DNA of 64,000 bases from NCBI GenBank assembly GCA_017550745.1, contig JAFZOG010000001.1:1-64000 (forward strand), given 5' to 3'. The notes under the pieces were generated by a model. It searched no databases, was not told the origin of the DNA, and saw nothing but the letters and a program-made list of their open reading frames with translations. Below are positions 1-8,130 of this stretch, piece by piece. Position 1 is the first letter of the stretch. Each line of letters starts with the position of its first letter. The position numbers were made by a program, and so were the translations under genes. Source of the DNA: Clostridia bacterium (GTDB lineage: Bacteria; Bacillota; Clostridia; Christensenellales; Aristaeellaceae).

Positions 1-93
1 ACGGAGTCGAAAGATCTGTAGGTTGGCTTAACGATTCACTGACAGATCCCTCGGCTATGCCTCGCCTCTGGCTCGGCTTCGCTCGGGATGACA
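1..93. repeat. Truncated copy of a dispersed palindromic repeat
   Basis: The window opens inside an element that shares ACGGAGTCGA(A/G)(A/G)GATCT with a second copy at 26564-26580. Both copies end in CGGGATGACA, here at 84-93. The left half, which would carry TGTCATCCCG, lies outside the window. Positions 94-163 contain no gene that I can support. Confidence 0.6.
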
Positions 94-163
94 TCGTAGG
101 GTTGTAGCTTGATGGATCATTTCCCTATCAATTCGTGAAGAGCCCAAAAAAAGACCCGGCTTT

Positions 164-784
164 TCATGCCAGGAAAAACCCCAGGATCAGGCAAAGCTGC
201 CCGGGGACGTAGGTGAACCAGATCAGGTCCGAAACATGTTTTCCCTTGCCAAACCCGTATTTATGGGCCAGCAGGATGGCGTCCGAAAGGAAAAACAGCA
301 CGGCCCCCACGGCGTTGGGCAGGAATCTGATGCCCAGCTGCGCAAACAGGCAAACAGCCGCCCCCGCGTGGACGGAGACTGCCAGCAAATAGAAAAAAGC
401 CGCGGAAAAAAAGCCCAGGGAGGGACGGGAAGCGGCGCGGAAATAAAACACGATCCCATGCAGAACAGTCATTGCCGCGAAGGCGGAGAAGGGGGCCCAA
501 AAATGCGGAAGGAGCGAAGCGGCATCCGGCCCGGAGGCCGTTATCAGCGCAAGGATATAGAGGATGTGGGCCGCAAAAAAGATCAGCCCGCCTTTTGTCA
601 GCCTGTTTTTCACCGGTGAAAACAGCTTTGGATACCCCGCCAGCACACCGTCGCCCAGGGTGCTCAACGCCATGGCCGACGCCGCAAGCCAGCAGCAGGG
701 TTTGCGGGACAGCAGCGCCAGCGCCAGGGCGAGGACGGCCAGGCCGGCCGAAGAAACCAGCTTCTTCTGGTTCGTCCACCACAC
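164..784 (-). CDS. YhhN/TMEM86-family membrane protein
   Basis: A 206-residue polytopic membrane protein made almost entirely of hydrophobic helices. It carries the short polar signatures of the YhhN family: GDGVLAG near residue 44, LSDAILL in the last third, and a closing W-x-x-Y-V-P-G-Q segment. Eukaryotic relatives (TMEM86) are lysoplasmalogenases; most bacterial members have no assigned role. The start is GTG, with GGGAGG ten bases upstream. The gene follows the GH92 stop by 25 bases on the same strand, so it is probably the last gene of the phosphoesterase-GH92 operon. I see no direct link to glycan breakdown, and it may simply be co-transcribed. Confidence 0.75.
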   Translation of the reverse strand: MWWTNQKKLVSSAGLAVLALALALLSRKPCCWLAASAMALSTLGDGVLAGYPKLFSPVKNRLTKGGLIFFAAHILYILALITASGPDAASLLPHFWAPFSAFAAMTVLHGIVFYFRAASRPSLGFFSAAFFYLLAVSVHAGAAVCLFAQLGIRFLPNAVGAVLFFLSDAILLAHKYGFGKGKHVSDLIWFTYVPGQLCLILGFFLA

Positions 785-809
785 GGATTCAGATCCTCCC
801 TTGAAAGAG

Positions 810-2885
810 TCATGTCAGCTGGGCTTCTTTTGCGTCTTGCGTCATCTTAAGGACCAGCTCCCCGCCCCGCATAAAATCGCGCACGGAGAAGCAGAGCGTA
901 TCCAGCGTTCTTCCGTTCAGCGCCGCATGCTTCACATAGATGCCCCTGCCCTGTTTTTTGATGCGGAATGCATTTCCGCTGCCCAGGCGCAGCGTCGCTT
1001 CCACTACGCGGGGCGAGCCGATCACCATCAGATCCTGCCCGCTGACGGGAAAAACCCCCAGCGCGTTCCACAGGTAGCAGGAGCAAAGGCCGCCGCTGTC
1101 GTTGTTGCCCGGCACGCCGCCCCGGCCTTCCGCGAACATAAAGGTGAGGCCCGCGTGCACCACCTCGCTCAGGCGGTCGTGCCGTCCCGCGAAATGGTAC
1201 ACATAGGGGGATTCCATATCCGTTTCATTATTGAAGCCCTCAAAGCAGCAGGCGGAATCATCCTGCGAAAAGCCAAAGAACCGGTCGGCCAGCCCGGCAA
1301 AGCGTTCAGGCCCGCCCGCCATGGCGATGCGCGCGGGCATATCGTGCATGAGCCGGAAGGAATAGTTCCATTTGGTGCCTTCATAGAACTTTTCGCCGTC
1401 CCTGAGCAGCCCGGTATCCTTGTCGATCACGTTCACCCACAGCGCGGCAACCTGCTCAAACCGCTCTGCCGCTTCCGTTTCTCCCATTTCCCGCGCCATC
1501 TTCGCGCAGGCGGCGCAGGCGTCCGTGATATCGATGATAAAAGCCTTGTGCCGGGCGTTTTCGGCATCCCGGGCATACAGGTCAAAGCGGCCGTGGACGA
1601 AGGTGTCGTCCAGCATGAGCCGCAGCGCCCTTTTTTTGTCCATTTCCACGCCCCGGCAGTAAGCGTCAGCGATGGCGTGCTCGGCCAGCATGCGCGCCTG
1701 CCCGGTGCTGATGCTTTCATAGTCTCCGCACATCATCAGGGTATGCGGCATCTTGCGGGTGGCCTCGGCCACGTTCAGCATGGTTTCCACCACGCGGCGG
1801 GCCATGTCCGGGTAAAGCGAATCGATGAGGGGCAGCTGGGTTTTGTACTGGTCCCAAATCGTGGCAAACTCCAATACAAATTCCCCGCCGCCGTACAGAA
1901 AGCTTTCCCCGCTGAAATCGCAGGGTTTCACCAGGGAATGGTAGAAATTGGAATAGAAAATGCGGTGATCCCGTTCCTCCTCAAATTGCGCGTCAATGCG
2001 GGAAAGGGCTTCGTTCCATTGGTCATAGGCGCGCTTTCGGGCTTCGTCGAAGGAAAGGGGGTTGGAAAGCGCGTCCTGCCGGGCGATGTCCATGGATTTG
2101 GGAGACAGGCCCAGGGTAACGGACACGTTCCTTTGGGCGTCAAACACGATGCCGAAGCGGTGTCCCGGCTCCAGGCGCAGTTCTTTTTCGGCCCTTTCCC
2201 GGTCGTCTGCCCACAGGCGCAGGGGCGTTCTCTGGCCTTCCGCACGGATATAAAAATACACGGGCAAATGGTGCAGCTCCACGCAGGCCGCGGCCTCGCA
2301 ATCGGATATCAGCGTCAAAACCGCCCTGCCCGCCTGAGTGTGCAGATGGCCCCCATCCTCATACAGGCCGTCGTTGGAAAAATCCACGCTGATACAGCCT
2401 TCATCATGGGGGAAGGTGATGCGGTGCAGGGCCGCGCGCCGGGTGACGGTCACCTCGCACTCCGCGCCGGAAAAAGAATCCCGGCAGGCATAATAGCCCG
2501 GGCATGCGCGCTCATGGTCGAAATCCCGGGGCAGGGCGGCGGAGGACAGCGGGCCGATGAAGGGAGAGAGCACGGCGTAATTGTAAAACGTGTCGATATC
2601 GCCCGTGCCGTCGTTCTGCAAATGGGACATGCCCCTGAACTTGTTGCGGTCATAGAGCTTGGGGATTTCGCCGTGGGTGTTGTATTTCAGCCTTCCGTAG
2701 CCCGACGAGTACCCGCCGCTGTAGCACCCTGCCGTCAGCCGCCCGAAGGGCAGCGCGGCGGCGGGGGTATTGTTGCCGCAGCGGCCCTTGATCAGCCGCC
2801 ATGCCGCCGCCAGGCCCTCCGGCTTTGGCAGGTTGATTTCGTCCACTCCCTGAAATACGTCCACATACCGGCAATAGTCCTTCAT
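810..2885 (-). CDS. GH92 alpha-mannosidase, cytoplasmic
   Basis: This is a family 92 glycoside hydrolase; GH92 enzymes are calcium-dependent exo-alpha-mannosidases, mostly alpha-1,2, acting on N-glycans and fungal mannan. The C-terminal half carries the diagnostic GNNDSGG motif (Asp603 counted from the upstream TTG) followed by a W-N-A-L-G-x-F-P-V segment, matching the GN-x-D-x-G...LGFYP signature. The GFNNETDMESPY region upstream fits the acid site area. The chosen ATG (MKDYCRYVDV) has AAAGGA eight bases upstream; an in-frame TTG at 2906 has none. At about 691 residues it is close to the family norm but lacks a signal peptide, so it should act on imported oligosaccharides. It starts 13 bases after the metallophosphoesterase stop. 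Confidence 0.92.
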   Translation of the reverse strand: MKDYCRYVDVFQGVDEINLPKPEGLAAAWRLIKGRCGNNTPAAALPFGRLTAGCYSGGYSSGYGRLKYNTHGEIPKLYDRNKFRGMSHLQNDGTGDIDTFYNYAVLSPFIGPLSSAALPRDFDHERACPGYYACRDSFSGAECEVTVTRRAALHRITFPHDEGCISVDFSNDGLYEDGGHLHTQAGRAVLTLISDCEAAACVELHHLPVYFYIRAEGQRTPLRLWADDRERAEKELRLEPGHRFGIVFDAQRNVSVTLGLSPKSMDIARQDALSNPLSFDEARKRAYDQWNEALSRIDAQFEEERDHRIFYSNFYHSLVKPCDFSGESFLYGGGEFVLEFATIWDQYKTQLPLIDSLYPDMARRVVETMLNVAEATRKMPHTLMMCGDYESISTGQARMLAEHAIADAYCRGVEMDKKRALRLMLDDTFVHGRFDLYARDAENARHKAFIIDITDACAACAKMAREMGETEAAERFEQVAALWVNVIDKDTGLLRDGEKFYEGTKWNYSFRLMHDMPARIAMAGGPERFAGLADRFFGFSQDDSACCFEGFNNETDMESPYVYHFAGRHDRLSEVVHAGLTFMFAEGRGGVPGNNDSGGLCSCYLWNALGVFPVSGQDLMVIGSPRVVEATLRLGSGNAFRIKKQGRGIYVKHAALNGRTLDTLCFSVRDFMRGGELVLKMTQDAKEAQLT

Positions 2886-2898
2886 CGAAACGGTCCTT

Positions 2899-3912
2899 TC
2901 ATTCAAAGTCCTTCACAAACACCATTTCCGTGCGGATATTCCAGGGATCCTCCTTGGACACGTCAAAGAGCCGCCCGCCCCGCAGGCGTTCCCGGTCATG
3001 GCCGGGATCGTTGTCCCGCGTGCCATAGCCCTCGTACCCGATGCTGCCGTCAAATCCCATGCGGATGCCGCAGTAAATGCCGTCAAAGGTGTTGATGTGG
3101 TCGTGGCCCGCGAAGATGGCCTTTACATCGCCCCGCTGGAACGCGGCGGCAAATATGCCGGAATTGATTTCAGAGGTGCTGAGCCGTTCGTTGTATTCCC
3201 CCCGAAGCTGCGTGCGGCCCGCGTTCAGCAGCATGCCGTGGAATTCGATCAGGGGAACGTGGAACATCATCAGGGAGGGGATCTTGCGGCCGCACAGCTT
3301 TTCCAGCGCTATAGACGTGTTCCAGTACCACATCACCTGCTCGAACCGGATAAAATCGTAGTCCGAGTAGGATACGATGGGGCTTGGCATCATCACGTCC
3401 CAGTACAGGTCGCCGGGATAGGAAAGGGGAACGGTCATGGTCCTGAAATCCTGCTGGGAATCGATGCCCCATACGCCGAACACCGGATCATCGTTTTCGT
3501 CCAGGATGGGCAGGAAATAGTTTCCGGCGCCGGGCAGCTCCTCCGGCCCGGCTTTGGACACGCAAAAAGGATACCGTTCGTACGCGGCTTCCTGGTAATC
3601 TTTCGACACCTCCGGCGTCTGGTCGTGATTGCCAAACACGTGGGCCCAGGGAATACGCCTGGTTTCCATCGGCGAGGCCAGCTCCTCAAGCTGCTCTTCA
3701 AACACCTCCTTGCTGGTAAAATTGGAAACGTTGTCGCCGTTCAAAAGCACCAAATCGGGCTTTGTTCCGTCGATCAGGGTTTCCATGGCGCGGATGGTAC
3801 GGTTGGACGTATTGGGTTTATGGTGGGCGTCGCTCATCATCAGGATACGGTAACCGCCGTCTTCCCGAAAATGCAGGGGATGCTTGGTTTGAAATTCCTC
3901 TGGCAGCTGCAT
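2899..3912 (-). CDS. Calcineurin-like metallophosphoesterase
   Basis: A two-metal phosphoesterase of the calcineurin-like superfamily. All signatures are present in order: SDAHH (D-x-H), LLNGDN (GD), FGNHDQ (GNHD), a later FHVP histidine and AGHDH (GHxH). Such proteins cleave phosphomonoesters or diesters; the substrate here is unknown. The start MQLPEEF has AAAGGAAG just upstream, so I prefer it to the GTG at 3939 nine codons earlier. There is no signal peptide. Its position directly ahead of a GH92 alpha-mannosidase in one operon suggests it removes phosphate from phosphorylated mannan or N-glycan fragments (inference). Nothing looks broken. Confidence 0.88.
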   Translation of the reverse strand: MQLPEEFQTKHPLHFREDGGYRILMMSDAHHKPNTSNRTIRAMETLIDGTKPDLVLLNGDNVSNFTSKEVFEEQLEELASPMETRRIPWAHVFGNHDQTPEVSKDYQEAAYERYPFCVSKAGPEELPGAGNYFLPILDENDDPVFGVWGIDSQQDFRTMTVPLSYPGDLYWDVMMPSPIVSYSDYDFIRFEQVMWYWNTSIALEKLCGRKIPSLMMFHVPLIEFHGMLLNAGRTQLRGEYNERLSTSEINSGIFAAAFQRGDVKAIFAGHDHINTFDGIYCGIRMGFDGSIGYEGYGTRDNDPGHDRERLRGGRLFDVSKEDPWNIRTEMVFVKDFE

Positions 3913-3945
3913 GGACGTGCTTCCTTTCCGCCGGATCACCGGCTT

Positions 3946-4122
3946 ATACTATTCGCGTTCTAAAAACTTATCAGATTTCGGATGGATTTTCCGCCTTGGC
4001 TAAGCTGAGCGAAGGGAGGCGTAGCAACGCTACGTTGACCGGAGCAGCGCGGGGCGACCAAAGCAACGCCAGGGCGGAAAAGACGCCGAAAGATGGTAAG
4101 TTTTTAGGAAGAAGAATAGTAT
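3946..4122. repeat. 177-bp imperfect inverted repeat (hairpin/MITE-like)
   Basis: The left arm begins ATACTATTC (3946-3954) and continues TAAAAACTTA (3961-3970), TTTCGG and TTTTCCGCC. The right arm repeats all of these in reverse complement: GGCGGAAAA, CCGAAA, TAAGTTTTTA (4097-4106) and GAATAGTAT (4114-4122). A small inner hairpin CGTAGC-AA-CGCTACG sits near the centre. The element lies between the SBP stop and the metallophosphoesterase start. It could be a miniature inverted-repeat element or a very long transcript hairpin. I see no clear target duplication and no open reading frame. Confidence 0.7.
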
Positions 4123-4180
4123 TGCATGCAGAAGGGGGCCGCCTGCGCGACGGCCCCATGGAAACGAGGGAAGGGATTTC

Positions 4181-5767
4181 TCAGCGGGAATGGTACCATT
4201 CGTTGGCTTCTTCGGTAATCTTGGCGCCTCCCATATCGTTCCACTGCTTTACGAAATCGTCAAAGGCTTCCACAGGCTTTTCGCCGGTGATGATCTGCAC
4301 ATAGGTGGTCTTGCGCAGGGTGTCCAGGCTCTCCCAATACTGGGGCATGGAAGCGGTGGTGATGGGCAGCAGGGTGTTGGAGTAGCCGCCGGTACGGAAC
4401 TGGGGCAGGCTCTTTCCCCAGTTATACTGGGCAGGCTTCACTTCCATGGCGAAGAAGGGATTCTGAAGGGTGTTGAACATATTGGTGTGGCTGCCCTCAT
4501 CGGCGCGCTCATGGCCTTCCTTGGCGATGTAGCCCAGCAGCTCGTCATAATCGTACTGATCCGTTTCCAGATCCCACAGCCAGATCTTCAGCCAGGTATC
4601 GAAATCGGAACCGATGGTGTTGATGATCTCCAGGATGCGGGCCACCTTGGCGGGCTGATCGGCCAGCTTGTAGCTGAACACAATGGCTTCGTCGGTGGTC
4701 AGGCCCCAGCTTTCGCCGCCCTGCTTGCCGTCCGGGCCGGTGGGGTTGTAGCCGATGATCATCTTATCGTAGCCCACAGTGGCCGCGAAGGTACGCATGG
4801 TGCGGCCATACTGGAAGTTTCCGCCTTCGCCGGTTTCTTCGTTCTTGGGGCCGTCGAAGTCGGGAGCCAGGTGATAGTAAGCGCCGGAGGAGGAGAAGCC
4901 GATCTGGCCGTTTTCAAAGGGAACGGACAGGGCCCAGTAGCCGCCCTGGTTTTCGCCGGTGATGAATTCGGGATCGATCAGCGCGTCCTTGTACCACTTG
5001 GCCAGCAGGGTCAGCGCGTCCTTCATGCCGGGATAGACGCCGCCGTACACCAGGTTGCCTTCGCCGTCGTCCACCCAGCGGTCCGGCAGCGCGCCGAAAG
5101 CGCCGAAGATGGGGTTCATGCCGGTCAGGCTCAGGGCGTAGGTGTCCTTGACGCCGTTGCCGTCCGGGTCTTCATTGGCGAACTTGTAGAACACTTCCTC
5201 GCATTCTTCCAGGGTCATGGGTACCTTGCCGTCCGTATAGCCGGCCTTCTCCAGCCAGTCGGAGCGCCAGAAAGGCGCGTAGTTGAAGTAACCGTCGCCG
5301 TTCACGCGGGGCAGGCCGTAGTTTTTGCCGTTATAGGATACATTGCTGAAGCAGCCGGGATCGTATTCCAGAAGCCAGGCATAGCTTTCCGGCATGCACT
5401 GCTGAATCACTTCCAGGGGCAGCTCCATCGCCACGCCCTGCTTGATCCATTTGGAGAACTGCTGGGCGTTCTGCAGCATGAACACGTCGGGAACCTCGCC
5501 GCCGGCGATGCGCGCGGTGAGCAGTTCGTCATAGTTTTCACGTTCCAGGAACCAAACGTCCAAATCCACATTGAACTTTTCTTCCAGCCAGGCAACGATC
5601 GTGTCGCCCTCGGCGATGGCGTCGGTGTCGTGGCCGGCCAGCCAGGCAATGGTGATTTTCTCGTCCGGGTTGGACACGTATTTGCTCAGATCCACCTGGG
5701 CCAGCGCGCTTCCCGCGCAGCTGAGGCAAAGGACCAGAGCCAGGAGCAGGGCAATACCTTTTTTCAT
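4181..5767 (-). CDS. Extracellular sugar-binding protein, LplA-like
   Basis: A 528-residue solute-binding protein of the family-1/LplA type that captures oligosaccharides outside the cell for the two permeases encoded upstream. The N-terminus is a clear signal peptide (MKK, hydrophobic core, ALA before QVDLSKY); cysteines in the core do not form a clean lipobox. A DPDGNGVKDTYAL stretch near residue 190 is typical of LplA-like binding proteins and probably binds calcium. The C-terminus (ITGEKPVEAFDDFVKQWND) resembles that of the protein at 24766-26385, so the two are paralogues. TAAAGGAGG precedes the ATG. No ATPase gene is nearby, so a shared ATPase (MsmX-like) is likely. Confidence 0.9.
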   Translation of the reverse strand: MKKGIALLLALVLCLSCAGSALAQVDLSKYVSNPDEKITIAWLAGHDTDAIAEGDTIVAWLEEKFNVDLDVWFLERENYDELLTARIAGGEVPDVFMLQNAQQFSKWIKQGVAMELPLEVIQQCMPESYAWLLEYDPGCFSNVSYNGKNYGLPRVNGDGYFNYAPFWRSDWLEKAGYTDGKVPMTLEECEEVFYKFANEDPDGNGVKDTYALSLTGMNPIFGAFGALPDRWVDDGEGNLVYGGVYPGMKDALTLLAKWYKDALIDPEFITGENQGGYWALSVPFENGQIGFSSSGAYYHLAPDFDGPKNEETGEGGNFQYGRTMRTFAATVGYDKMIIGYNPTGPDGKQGGESWGLTTDEAIVFSYKLADQPAKVARILEIINTIGSDFDTWLKIWLWDLETDQYDYDELLGYIAKEGHERADEGSHTNMFNTLQNPFFAMEVKPAQYNWGKSLPQFRTGGYSNTLLPITTASMPQYWESLDTLRKTTYVQIITGEKPVEAFDDFVKQWNDMGGAKITEEANEWYHSR

Positions 5768-5824
5768 GGGGATACCTCCTTTATTTTTTCAGGGTCATCA
5801 CCCTGATTGGGTACGGCGGCATGT

Positions 5825-6745
5825 TTATCCCTTCAAAGAGCCGATGAGCACGCCCTTGACGAAGTACTTCTGCAGGAAGGGATAAACGCAGATGATGGGA
5901 ATGGTGGCCAGCATGATGGAGGCGGCGCGCAGCGTCACGATATCCGTATCGGTGGCATTGGCAACGGCCTCGCTGGCCGCGGTCATTTCTTTGGAATCCG
6001 TCAGGATGATGCGGCGCAGCACCACCTGCAGCACGAATTTTTTAGGGTTCGTGATATACAGCAGGCAATTGAAATAGGCGTTCCAGTTGCTCACGATGAC
6101 CCACAGGCTGATGGTGGCCAGGATGGGGCCGCTGAGGGGCAGCATGATCCGCCACAGCACCTGCCAGCTGTTGGCCCCGTCGATGGTGGCGGCTTCCTCC
6201 AGGTCATTGGGCAGGGTCATGAAATAATTGCGGGCGATGATCACGTGGGAAGTGCTGATGCAGTGGGGCAGCACGATGGCGAAAAAGGAATTGCGCATGT
6301 GCAGCGTATTATTCACCAGCAGGTAAGTGGGGATCATCCCGCCCGATATGAACATGGTCACCAGGATCAGGCTGGTGAACAGCCCGCGCAGGGGCAGATC
6401 CTTCTTGGACAGCGGATAAGCCGCCAGCACAACGCCGGTGATGGACAGCGCCCAGCCCATAGCGACCACGATGAGGGTGTTTTTATATCCGCTCCACAGG
6501 AAGCTGGCGCTGAGCATATGGCGGTAGGCGTCGGTGGAAAACTCCACCGGCCACAGCCTGAACCCTGCCGCGGACGCGAAATTGGGCGAGGTAAAGGAAT
6601 TGACCAGCACGTGCCAATAGGGATAAACGAAGGTGATGCTGAGCAAAGCGAAAAACAGGATCAGAAACGCCTGGAAAACCGGTTCGCCCTTGCTTTCATA
6701 GATCCGTTTTCTATGCTTCGGGCGCGGCGCGGGGACGCTGCTCAT
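5825..6745 (-). CDS. Sugar ABC transporter permease, LplC/YtcP type
   Basis: A CUT1-family inner-membrane permease with about six membrane segments. The EAA loop that contacts the ATPase reads LPNDLEEAATIDGANSWQVLWR in the middle of the protein. The C-terminus ends VKGVLIGSLKG, the hallmark ending of this subfamily; the paralogue at 23852 ends almost identically. The true start is MSSVPAPR, which has AAAGGAGG upstream; a GTG-like start eight codons earlier would overlap the preceding permease. Gene order is LplB-type, LplC-type, SBP on one strand. Confidence 0.92.
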   Translation of the reverse strand: MSSVPAPRPKHRKRIYESKGEPVFQAFLILFFALLSITFVYPYWHVLVNSFTSPNFASAAGFRLWPVEFSTDAYRHMLSASFLWSGYKNTLIVVAMGWALSITGVVLAAYPLSKKDLPLRGLFTSLILVTMFISGGMIPTYLLVNNTLHMRNSFFAIVLPHCISTSHVIIARNYFMTLPNDLEEAATIDGANSWQVLWRIMLPLSGPILATISLWVIVSNWNAYFNCLLYITNPKKFVLQVVLRRIILTDSKEMTAASEAVANATDTDIVTLRAASIMLATIPIICVYPFLQKYFVKGVLIGSLKG

Positions 6746-6762
6746 GTTCCTTCCTCCTTTCC

Positions 6763-7710
6763 TTACCACAATCCGTATTCGTTGATGCGTTTGGAGAAGT
6801 AATTGGCGCTGAGCACCAGCACCAGGGAAATCAGGTTCCGGAACAGCTCCACCGCGGTGGCGTAGCCATAATCCAGGTTTTTCACGCCCTGGCGGTAGAT
6901 AAACGTGCCCAGCACGTCGCCCACGCCCAGCACAGCGTCGTTGAGCAGGTTAAAGATCTGGTCAAAGTCGTCCTCCACCAGGCTGCCCATGGCAAGGATC
7001 AGCATAATGGTCACCACCGGCGTGATGCCGGGCAGGGTCACATGCCAGATGCGGGCCCAGCGGCCGCAGCCGTCCACCCGCGCCGCGTCGTACAATTCTT
7101 CATTGACGCCGCCAAGGGCGGCCAAATATACGATGGAGCCCCAGCCCACGCCTTTCCAGATGCCGGTCACCACCAGCGTGCCCTGGAAGTACTTGGGATC
7201 GCCCAGGAAATAGATGCTTTCCATTCCCATGGATTTAAGCAGGGTATTGATGGGGCCCCGGGTGGGCGACAGGATGACCATGAAAATGCCCGTCAGGATC
7301 ACCCAGGAAATGAAATGGGGCAGATAACTCAGGGACTGCACCACCCGCTTGTATTTCTGGGCCCGCAGTTCATTGAGCATCAGGGCCAGAATGATGGGCG
7401 CGGGAAAGCCGAACACGAATTTCAGCGCGGCGATGGTGATGGTGTTCCGAAATACGTTCCAGAAATTATAGCTGTTAAACAGCCTGTCAAAATTCTGGAA
7501 GCCGATCCAGGGACTGCCCGTGATGCCCTTGAGCAGCTGAAATTCCTTGAATGCCAGGGTGACGCCGTACAGGGGGCCGTATTTGAACAAAAGATACCAG
7601 CAAATCACCGGCACGATCATGCACAGATGCAGCTTATGCTTCCTGACCCGGCGCAGGAAGGAACGCCTTTTTTTGAGCCGGGCCGTATTTTGCAAAGCCG
7701 TCACGGCCAT
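6763..7710 (-). CDS. Sugar ABC transporter permease, LplB/YteP type
   Basis: The first gene of the minus-strand transporter operon and partner of the LplC-type permease. It opens with a basic N-terminus and a first helix (CMIVPVICWYLLFKYGPLYG) typical of LplB/YteP. The EAA loop reads NEELYDAARVDGCGRWARIWHVTLP, and the C-terminus ends with ANYFSKRINEYGLW, as in the family. The ATG follows AAAGGGGGCG. A promoter is proposed at 7956-7984. The substrate is probably an oligosaccharide; the neighbouring GH92, GH127-like and GH125 genes make a mannose-containing glycan plausible but unproven. Confidence 0.92.
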   Translation of the reverse strand: MAVTALQNTARLKKRRSFLRRVRKHKLHLCMIVPVICWYLLFKYGPLYGVTLAFKEFQLLKGITGSPWIGFQNFDRLFNSYNFWNVFRNTITIAALKFVFGFPAPIILALMLNELRAQKYKRVVQSLSYLPHFISWVILTGIFMVILSPTRGPINTLLKSMGMESIYFLGDPKYFQGTLVVTGIWKGVGWGSIVYLAALGGVNEELYDAARVDGCGRWARIWHVTLPGITPVVTIMLILAMGSLVEDDFDQIFNLLNDAVLGVGDVLGTFIYRQGVKNLDYGYATAVELFRNLISLVLVLSANYFSKRINEYGLW

Positions 7711-7955
7711 CGCCCCCTTTCCGCGGAATTCCGCTTGCTGTTTTCATCTTCTCTGAACCGAAAAAACGGAGGAATGATCTGGGCGCAGCCTCTCTTTCAG
7801 GAAGGAGGCTTCGGATGCGGTCTGTCCTTTAGACCCTCTTGCCAAAAAAGCAGAAAGGGCTTTTCAATTTTCATGCCAATGAACAAAAACCAACGGCTGA
7901 TTCCTCTGCCAGCATAGCAAGCGCGGCGGAGAAATGCAAGTGAAAACATCTGATT

Positions 7956-7984
7956 TCCATACCAATTTTATGATATTTTGTCAA
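7956..7984 (-). promoter_or_regulatory. Promoter for LplB-LplC-SBP operon
   Basis: On the minus strand TTGACA (7979-7984) is followed after 17 bases by TATGGA (7956-7961). The -35 is perfect and the -10 is weaker. Confidence 0.5.
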
Positions 7985-8054
7985 TATTATTCCCAGATAA
8001 TACATTTCTGAATGCTCATTTTTTTGATTTCATCACCATTTTCCTGATATCGCC

Positions 8055-8083
8055 TTTACAGGAGCAGCCGGTTGTTATATGAT
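8055..8083 (+). promoter_or_regulatory. Promoter for GH127-like gene
   Basis: TTTACA (8055-8060), a 17-base spacer and TATGAT (8078-8083) lie 47 bases before the ATG at 8131. Confidence 0.5.
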
Positions 8084-8130
8084 GAAAACAAATCAAAAAA
8101 ACCGCTCGGGCGGAAAGGCGGTAACGCTCC

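Larger units (their letters stand above)
7711..8130. other. Divergent intergenic region, 420 bp
   Basis: This separates the minus-strand transporter operon from the plus-strand GH127-like/PHP pair. The half near 8130 is AT-rich and holds one credible promoter on each strand (listed separately). I see no gene or clear large hairpin in it. Confidence 0.7.

Noticed and set aside
564..3095. 843-residue plus-strand open frame
   Set aside because: It runs opposite the GH92 gene, which has strong catalytic motifs and an RBS. Long antisense frames are common in GC-rich DNA, and its protein is rich in shadow-like His/Arg/Gly runs.
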